Below are positions 49,696-56,854 of a DNA stretch of 56,854 nt, piece after piece. Position 1 is the stretch's first letter. Every line of letters begins with the position of its first letter. This DNA is from Scenedesmus sp. ARA3 (Eukaryota; Chlorophyta; Chlorophyceae; Sphaeropleales; Scenedesmaceae). The stretch lies in the NCBI GenBank assembly GCA_004335835.1, contig RWJK01000960.1, positions 1 through 56,854 of the forward strand, read 5' to 3'. The notes below the pieces were generated by a model. It worked only from the letters and a program-made list of their open reading frames with translations, did no database searches and had not been told where the DNA came from. The translations under genes and the position numbers were made by a program.

Positions 49696-52182
49696 CTACC
49701 AGTAATCTTCTCTGTCGATCTCTTCGCTGTCGATCTCTTCGCCATCGATTGAATAGGACTGTGCTCTTCGCACCCAGCGGTGCTGCAGCTGCAGCCACAC
49801 AGGCGGCAGCGGGTCCTGCAAGGCAGCGGCACCAGACAGCTGCAGTTAACAGGGAGCTTGCAGTTGTGTGCATGTGAAGCCAATGGAGGCGCCCGACAAA
49901 GTGGGGTCAGCAGGGGTTACTGTGTCAACGTTGATGTTTGTTGCGTACTGTACTGCTAGTAGCCATGGTAACCAGTGCAGTGCAGTTGCCAGCAGCGGCA
50001 GACAGGCCGGCAAACAAGCTATACAGCAGCAAGCACTGCGAAGGAAAGCGTCTTGATAACTGTTGCAGTGCAAGCTACACTGCAGCAACATGCGGGTAAC
50101 AATGTTGGGTGCAGCAGCGATGGCACCAGAGCTCTCATCACTTGTGTGCAGCGGCAGCTGATTCTATGCATGTGTCTAATGCCTGCCTTGGTGAAGTTTC
50201 AAGAAGCAAAGCCAGCAACCGTGCATCACGACACCACAAACACAACCCCATTGTATGCACAATGCGTAGCTAGATTCAATCGACTGCGCAGCGCACCTGC
50301 TGCTTGAGCTGTATCTTGGGCTTGATGCTTCTTTCGTCATCACTGTCATACCAGCGTGAGTTGTAACATGCGAGGATGTTGGTTGACACTTCAGCGCTGA
50401 TCCCGCAGCCAACGACCTCCAGGTGCTGCAGCTGCTGCAGGCGAGTCAGCGCCCGCAAGCCTTCGTCAGTGAAGTTGCCAGCAGCAAACACACCTAGCCT
50501 TCGCAGGCTGCTCAGCCTCGCTAGCACAAAGCACGCCACATCATCATTCACCGCCCGCTCACCAACACACAGCTCGCGCAGCGCTGTCAGCCGCAGCAGC
50601 GGCTTCATGTTGTTGTACACAGCAGCACCTCGCTGCATCAAGCCCGCAATCCACAGCTGCTCTAGCCCCGGGCAGCAGCTGACGAGCCTACTCAGGTTGC
50701 CTTCGCCCAGACAAGGGCCCACACCCTTCACGCGCATTGCATATTGGTCGGATGTGCCAGCCCAGTCCCAAAAGGATGCAGGCGCACCCAGTACCAGCTG
50801 CTTGAGCTGCGGCAGCTGCCGCCCGGCTGCAAACATGTGCTGGTCACAACCAGCACGCAGCATCCCAGCACCCCCCACATGAGGATCCCAGGTTAACTCA
50901 ACGCGTGTGATGTGCTGCGACAGTGGCAGCAGGGCAGAGTACTCAGCCACACGGCTTGCAGGAAGAGCCGCAAGTGCGCTGTTCATGTTGTTGATCCGCA
51001 GGCTTTCCAAACGTGACAGGCCAGGCAGCACACGAACCAGTGCAGGCAATGCATCCCTCGACAGCAAGCCATTCAGGTTCAGACGCGCAGCTGCTGCATG
51101 CTGCTGCAGAAGTCAGGCAGCACAAAAGCATCCCACGCGCAATCCTCATCACAGACAGTGGCCACATCCATGTGCTGTAGGTTTGTGAGCGCTGCTAGGT
51201 CCGGGCACACGCTGCTGCTGAGGTCCCCCTCACCACCCCACTCCAGTTCAAGCTTCGTCAACGATAACGGCAGCCGCAGCAGCGTGCAGGGCGACGCGCC
51301 GTTTCCAGACAGCGCAAGCTGCTGCAGCTGCTGCAAGCAGCTGAACGGCGCGGCTGCCTCAAATGGCGGCAGGGCTGTGTGCAGCGCCAGGCGCGTCAGC
51401 TGCGTCAAACTGCTGAGGCCCAGCTGTACTTGCTGCCGCAGCTGATTGCCATCCTCCAGCAGCAGCTGCAGCTGCTGCTGCAGCAGGTCCTCCTCCTGCT
51501 GCTGCACCAGGTCCTCCTCCTGCTGCTGCGCCAGGTCCTCCTCCTGCTGCTCCTGCTGCTCCTGTTGCTGCTGCTGCTGGCGCCTGGCTACACGAACGTT
51601 GCTGAGGTGCAGCTGCTGCAGGCTGCTCAAGGTTGACAGGCCAACAAGCTCCGCAGGACTGGCCAGCTCTACATCTTGCAGCGCCAGAGATGTGAGGCTG
51701 GTCAAGCTAGACAGAGCATGCCGGCTGCCGCCCCCGCTGCTGCTGCTGCTGCTGGCCAGTGTGGGTGTTGCTTCTGGCTGCTGCAGCTGCTGCAAGCTAC
51801 GCGCGTCTGCGTGGAATGACAGCTGGCACTGCAACACATCTAGCTTCTGCAGCTGCTGCAGCTGAGCAGCAGGCAGCTGCAGCAGCTTGGGCACCTTCAT
51901 GCCCCCGCTGCCAGACTGGCAGGTGTAATCCACCACCAGCTGCTTCACTGCTGCTGCTGCTGCATGCTGCAGCAACCATCGCGACAAATTCTCCAGTCTG
52001 ACCGGCGTGCGAGGCTCCCATTTAGGAGCCAGCCTCACATTGCTGGTGGCTGCTGCTGCTGCTGCTGCACGCCACATGCGGCACACCAGGCTGCAGGTGC
52101 CCAGCCGCTGCTGTTGGTCCATATGGCGCATCACATGAGTCACCAGCTCCCCGGGCAGTTGGGGCAGGGGAGTGTCTGGCAT
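49696..52182 (-). CDS. F-box/leucine-rich-repeat protein (about 668 aa), with an apparent 1-nt frameshift
   Basis: The main exon is 50297-52182 and a last exon is 49696-49815; the intron donor GTGCGC and CTTGCAG acceptor are in phase 0. The ATG at 52180-52182 opens MPDTPLPQLPGELVTHVMRH, then LGTCSLVCRMWRAAA, a clear F-box (residues 5-45). Leucine-rich repeats follow (LTSLALQDVEL, LQQLHLSNVRV, LTRLALHTALP, LRRLGVFAAGN). A Gln/Glu insert with three EEDL.QQQ units interrupts them near residue 215. The protein ends with an acidic/aromatic tail (EEIDSEEIDREDYW). At about 51075-51086 the frame breaks: QLRV is followed by TGA, whereas deleting one C from a CC would explain the loss of RVLNLNGLL. The product would be an SCF substrate receptor; target unknown. 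Either a recent pseudogene or a base error. Confidence 0.78.
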
Positions 52183-53865
52183 CTGAGTGCAGTCAAAAGC
52201 AGCAGTAGGCAGCAGATCGTTTGGTTCAGCAGCTGCAGGGCGAGTAGCTCATGCAAGGCACTCCATCCTGCAAGCTGGCTGTGTCTTGGAGGTCAACGCG
52301 ATGCTCCTGCCAGCCTGCTGCTGTCATGAGGGTCACACATCAGCTGCAAGGGCCATTAGACTGTCTCGCTGCGGTTTAATGCTTAAAAACAAAGGGCGCG
52401 CAAGGCACTTAAATACAGCCAACAGCTGTTTTGATTGCTTTGAGGTGCTGCTCTGCAGTGCTGCTGCTGTGTGCTACCGTTCATCAGCAAGCGGACCTAT
52501 GCCGCACCTGGCACTGATTTTGAAACTGCTGGCATTAGCACGAGTAAAAGACAAGCTAAGACATATAGTTATGACCACGGAGGATCCACAGTGCGCGTTC
52601 GTCCAAGGAAAAATTCACTGGCACTGTCGCAGCATTCTACAGGCGGCGTGATCTGCCCTTACAAATCAGATGACTTTATGTGAAGACGGGGAGTGAGCAG
52701 CAGTGCTGAGCACACAAGGAGCGCCACGGCCAACGGTGTTACGATTTTTACGATTCTTTCAAACTTCCACGGTTCAGGGCTCACCCAGGACAGAAGAAGA
52801 CAGAGTATTGAATTGCTATTAACATGCTTTGACGATTCTTAGCACATTGGTGCACTGCTCAATGCCAGCGCGGAAGCGCTAGGGCTGGTGCACAGCTGCC
52901 TGCCCTGGCAGCCCTGCTGACTCAGATGCTGATCAGATGATTCTGAGAATCCACACAGCGTCACTGCACTGGCAGTGCAGGCCATGCTTTTCATGGACAC
53001 AGAGTACAATATCAAACCAGTTGAGCAGTTGGATGGAATCCCTTTGCAATGACTCTCCCGGTTGCTGTCACTTCCGCGTGTGGCCTGCAGGCTACATCTG
53101 CACAGCCCACTGCCAGTTGACCGGGTCCCTTTCAAAGTTCGGTTGGACGATGTTGACACTTGGCCTCTTGGGTCTAGAGCACGTACATGCAAGAAGGTGC
53201 TTCTGTGACTGCTCAAGCATGTACATGTGAGAGTCATGACGATTTGTTCATGGTTTGCGCAAGGTGTAGGCAGCTATTGCTGGGGCTGCTTGTGTTTTTG
53301 CAAAATTGCAATTTTGCAGTTGACTTTGTCCATGGTTTGAGGCTACATCACAGCGTACTCAGCTGGCTGAAAACTTGCAACATGTGAGCTCAAACATTGT
53401 TTTTAACGTGAGTTTACTGAGCATCTTGTCGAGGTCTTTTTGCCGTTGGCACTTCGTGTCAAATTCATGCCGCATTCCGAAGTAGTAATCGCGGGGTACC
53501 GAACGCTACTTCAGCTTTGGCAAGGCGTAACATGACGACTGTGGGTTGAAGTGCAATCAACTGTTGTATTGCAGCAGCTTCTCACCTGTGCCTGATGACT
53601 TGGACGGGCCGGATGCATCCCAAGAACTGGACAAGGAAAGCACCGGTCCGTGTGTGAGAAGTGAAGAATCCGCACATTTGCTTGGTTCATTTCGCTTTAA
53701 TAATTCGTGCGATCTGGTTTCGGCTGTTTTATCAGCGTGCTGTTCCAGCAACACGAACCGTCACATTGGCACGCCAGGAGCTTGCTGATTCCAAGCATTA
53801 TGCAGAGCAGCAAGGCAGGGCTGTGCTTAATTTGTCTAATAATATCAACTGCAACATTCACACCT
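52183..53865. other. Intergenic with one possible orphan exon on the plus strand
   Basis: From about 52455 to 52683 a plus-strand frame reads ISKRTYAAPGTDFETAG, TSKRQAKTYSYDHGG, TVRVRPRKNSLALSQ and ICPYKSDDFM, then TGA. Its composition is unlike the repeat-derived ORFs nearby, so it may be a terminal exon, but no upstream exon or start can be chained. The rest (52700-53865) shows no clear gene; pieces near 53580-53650 (PDDLDGPDASQELDKEST) are uncertain. Confidence 0.35.
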
Positions 53866-54887
53866 ATGTCTGCAAGACACTCAGCCCTTGATGGCAAGCT
53901 GGATGCAGGCGGAAGACATCTGCAGACTGTGGTAGCAGGGAAGGTGGCAGATAAGCTGCAGGATGCCTGGTGAGTAAACCACTACTTGAAATGCAAGTAA
54001 GCGCATCATGAAGCTGTTACCATGGCAGCGGTATGCATATCAGGAACCACAGACGGCAGTGGCAGCCTCAACATGTTGAAGACGGCAAGCAGTGTGCAGC
54101 AGAGCAGTACGGTACCGGCGGGTTGCAGCAGGCAGGCAGCGAGGCACTGCGTGGGCAGTCTGCGTCCTGGAACAGCCGTCCAACTGCTTCAGTATCACAA
54201 ACATGTGCACACCCAATAAAGTGGCATCCTTTGCCCAGAGCTGAAGTTAATGCACAGAAACATGACGTGTCATGACAGATGGTGGGGATGACGGTGGAAA
54301 CACATGGCAATGCTGTTCACCACCTTCAGAGCAGCAAGCGCAGGTGCATTTGCTTAATCAATACCTTTTCCAGACAGCTGCCTGCCTGTTCATGCGCCAC
54401 ATGTGCAGAATCTGCAATCCCAGACCTGTAGAAAGAAATTGTTTGCACGCAGCGGTCACATAATGTATTTGGCTTCATGCATCACTGACTGCTGCAGCAG
54501 CATTCAACCTGTATGGATGCGACAACCATGCGTCTGGTAACAACTGCCTCTGCTTGTTACTCCTGCAGGCGCAGCGCAGGCGCAGCACTGTCAACCGCAG
54601 TTGCTTCAGCCTTTACTCGAGCCAACATTGAGCTGGCAAAGGCTGCCTACGACAAAGTGTCAGCAGCACTGCTAGAAGAAGCCCAGCCAGCAGCAGCAGC
54701 AGCACCAGTACAGCCAGTAGCGCAGGTGGTGTACCTGCCAGGTCAAGATACTGGCAGTGGTATCAATTTGCACACAGGTACACCTGTGGATATCAAGAAC
54801 CCAGTCACTGTGGATACGCCTGTACAGCAGGACAGCGTGCAGCTAGACGGACTTCCTTGGTGGCTGGGCGGCAGGCGGCTGATGTAA
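53866..54887 (+). CDS. Small orphan protein, two exons (140 aa)
   Basis: Exons 53866-53969 and 54569-54887 join in phase (TG|G across a GTGAGT donor and a CTGCAG acceptor) to give 140 residues. The first 75 residues form amphipathic-looking helices (LQTVVAGKVADKLQDAW; TRANIELAKAAYDKVSAALL), then an Ala/Pro/Val stretch and a polar segment ending GLPWWLGGRRLM. There is no signal peptide, membrane span or catalytic motif. The start is the nearest in-frame ATG to the exon; upstream exons are possible because the frame stays open to the left. Not recognised. Support comes from splice-site quality, phase match and balanced composition compared with surrounding DNA. Confidence 0.5.
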
Positions 54888-56517
54888 GCCTTGATGGCCC
54901 AGCCTTGCATGTATGCATCGTTTGACACATGCCTGCGGCTGCTTGTTATGCACGTGATACGGCACGCACAGTGTGTTCACCGCTTCAAGCTGTGCTACAT
55001 GCGAGTGTGTTTTGCGGGTAGTATGTTGCATGGCATGCACTGCAGTATGAGGTTGCTGCCCCCGCTCCCGGGGTTTTGGCCTGCAGGAAACTATAAAATA
55101 GCAGGCAGTGGCTGAGGCACTGCTACTAGCAGTAGTACTGGCATGCACAATGCATGAGTTGGTTGCCGCAATTGACTAGCAGAATAAGTCAGGCCAAGCG
55201 TGCAGCCTGCATGCAGGCTGCTGCTACTGTCCGCTTAGCGTTGTAGGTGTAAGTGTCAGCCAGCCAGCAGTGCCTTATCCTCAGCTATAGCAGGTACTGT
55301 TGAGCTTGAGCTGTGCCAATCTTCCTGAGCTGCTGCTTGCAAGGCAATTGCCTGGGTTGTTGTCCCACAGTTGTGCCACGCTGAAATCAGAGCCCAGCGT
55401 GCCTTGAGCTTGCGTTTACGGAAGCATTGAGGCTGCAATTGGGAGTGATTGCTGCCCCGTGCATCATTGCGGGCAATGGGCCGGCCCATTGAAGCAGCCA
55501 CTGCAGCAGTGGTCAGTATGTTGGCTGCCGCACAGTGGGGTAAAGCTGCCGGTCTTGAGTCACGCAATTGTCAAAAGCATGTGTTTGTTTGTTTCAACAG
55601 CATGCTTGTCAAGCACCTTCAAGGTGGCATGCTGTTGTATTACAATGTATGTGCGCTCATGTGCATGGCCAGGAGTGTGACACGAGCTGCCTGACACTGT
55701 GTTCACAGCGCACATGGTCTTCTTCTTGCACAGCGCAACATTCTACTGTTGGTCATGCAAGCCGCCCTCTTCTCAGAACATCAGCTGGCACTGCTGCGGC
55801 TGGAGTCCACTGTGCAATATAAGAGTCTGGTGAATTCCACCGTTTGCAAGCAACGCCTCAAGCCCACTTGCCAACAGCAGGTCCATGGACTTGGCCAAGT
55901 GCCAGTTCTGATGCCCTGGACCCTCCTTTGCGCAAAACTCGCGGCAGCATGCGCAACTGAAACGCATCAGACGTCAAAAAGTTACAAATTATCACATTTC
56001 TGTGCGTCTGCGCGTGTCTGCTGTGTGCTTTCAGGGCAGTTTGGCACGGCCGAGGGAGCGTTCGACTAGGCCAAGGTTTGCCTTACAGCAAAATAACACG
56101 CATACATAGGTCGCAAACCAGCGGAATATGAAGTAATGCTCCAGCAAAACCATCAGCCGCCAGAGTTCTGCGCTTGGGAGTACTGACGCGTGTGCATGAG
56201 ACGCACCGTGGGTGATCAGGTGGGTGAGCAGCTCGAGAGCAGCAATGCACAGAAAACAGCGAACACATGCAACCACATGACACACAGTGGCAAATTACAA
56301 TGCTTGTTTGACATCGAGGTTCAATCCTGCTCGCAATAGCCGCTGATGCTCCTGTGTTTCGCGTGCATGCTGGGCTTCGGCTCCCGTGCAGTGCAGTGAT
56401 ACACACTGCAGCGCGGCTGCGACGTCAAAGAACTGAACTAAACCTTGCTGTTTCGCTTGCAGTCTGCCATTGTCTTGACAGCAAGCCCTGCGCATAGTGC
56501 GCTCTGACAGCTGCGCC
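54888..56517. other. Intergenic, 1.6 kb; nothing convincing
   Basis: A TGTAA at about 55246-55250 could serve the 140-aa gene. Open frames of 70-106 codons on both strands (for example 55749-56069 plus) show no recognised domain. The right end should contain the promoter and 5' UTR of the BTB gene. Confidence 0.35.
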
Positions 56518-56854
56518 ATGTCAGCGCCTGACTACAGCGACCTGTTTGGCAGCACAGAGCTCTCAGACATTGCCATAGTGCTGGCAGAGCATGCAGAGGA
56601 TGTGCCTTTGCTTGCTGCTGTAGACAGCTTATCTCTACATGGAGACAGCAGCAGCAGCAGCAGCCTCAGCAGCAGCACCGCTGCGGTGGCAGAGAAGGAA
56701 GGTGTCAGAGTGATACCGGGCCACAGGATTGTGCTGTATGGGAGCAGCTCTTTCTGCAAGGCCAAGCTGCTGAACTGGAAGGGTGAGGGGGACAATGGCA
56801 TGAAGGGTGAGGGGGACAATGGCATGAAGGGTGAGGGGGACAATGGCATGAAGG
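56518..56854 (+). CDS. BTB/POZ-domain protein, N-terminal part, runs off the window
   Basis: The ATG at 56518-56520 starts MSAPDYSDLFGSTELSDIAI, a BTB entry (helix then SDI/SDV strand). After a Ser-rich insert the second core strand appears as GVRVIPGHRIVLYGSSSFCK, equivalent to the usual FxxHKxVLxxxSxxFxxxL of BTB domains. BTB proteins dimerise and often act as cullin-3 adaptors; the partner domain is out of view. From 56781 a 24-bp repeat starts. It could be coding (GEGDNGMK units) or the start of an intron, since the boundary reads AAG|GGTGAGG, with a good donor in each unit. Confidence 0.75.
   Translation, partial: MSAPDYSDLFGSTELSDIAIVLAEHAEDVPLLAAVDSLSLHGDSSSSSSLSSSTAAVAEKEGVRVIPGHRIVLYGSSSFCKAKLLNWKGEGDNGMKGEGDNGMKGEGDNGMK
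56781..56854 (+). repeat. 24-bp tandem repeat, 3 copies, continuing past the window
   Basis: The unit gggtgagggggacaatggcatgaa begins at 56781, 56805 and 56829, with no mismatches. Each unit carries a GTGAGG donor-like core and would encode eight residues in frame if translated. Confidence 0.9.

Noticed and set aside
48892..49752. 286-codon plus-strand ORF
   Set aside because: It overlaps the LRR last exon antisense, is Cys/Ser/Ala rich as expected from CTG-type DNA, and has no splice or domain support.

Overview
The window looks like nuclear DNA of a green alga. It has GC-rich, intron-dense genes, TGTAA-type polyadenylation motifs, abundant (CAG)n/(CTG)n tracts, a plant-type MOR1/XMAP215 protein, a PITAIRE-type CDKC kinase and a chloroplast ABCI11/NAP14-like ATPase. 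The Ala/Gln/Ser-rich proteins and the F-box-like/LRR families suggest Chlorophyceae, perhaps Sphaeropleales/Scenedesmaceae. That placement is inference from style; no marker gene was available.

Layout. 1-9.3 kb (minus): N-terminal 18 exons of a MOR1/XMAP215 TOG-domain protein, running off the left edge. 10.1-15.5 kb (minus): two tandem paralogues with an F-box-like N-terminus and a helical-repeat C-terminus; the second has an apparent one-base frameshift. 16.8-20.7 kb (plus): an intronless 1316-aa Ala/Gln/Ser-rich protein of unknown function. 22.4-26.5 kb (plus): an aldo/keto reductase. 26.5-32.9 kb: repeat-rich DNA with no gene I can support. 32.9-34.7 kb (plus): 3' exons of an unidentified gene. 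35.9-43.6 kb (minus): a complete 13-exon CDKC-type kinase. 44.3-48.3 kb (minus): a plastid-type ABC ATPase whose ATG lies 25 bp after the stop of an upstream 93-aa ORF on the same strand, a candidate dicistronic locus. 49.7-52.2 kb (minus): an F-box/LRR protein with a one-base frameshift. 53.9-54.9 kb (plus): a small orphan protein. 56.5 kb to the end (plus): the start of a BTB/POZ protein.

The most striking structure is not a gene. In the four intron-rich recognisable genes (MOR1, AKR, CDKC, ABCI11) and the unidentified gene at 33-34.7 kb, exon edges are tandemly duplicated into the adjoining intron. Each unit is the last or first 30-90 nt of an exon, its splice site, and about 50-90 nt of intron. 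Periods are mostly 100-135 bp, with 2 to 9 copies. Donor-side copies lie downstream of the exon and acceptor-side copies upstream. The copy continuous with the exon body preserves the reading frame and protein homology. Many extra copies keep usable GT or AG sites. Reading through them usually gives a stop or repeats a protein segment. The most extreme case is a nine-copy array at about 124-bp spacing in the CDKC gene, with an alternating (dimeric) higher-order pattern.

Exon models were built by hand from splice-site phase, frame continuity and remembered family sequences; no alignment or RNA evidence was available.
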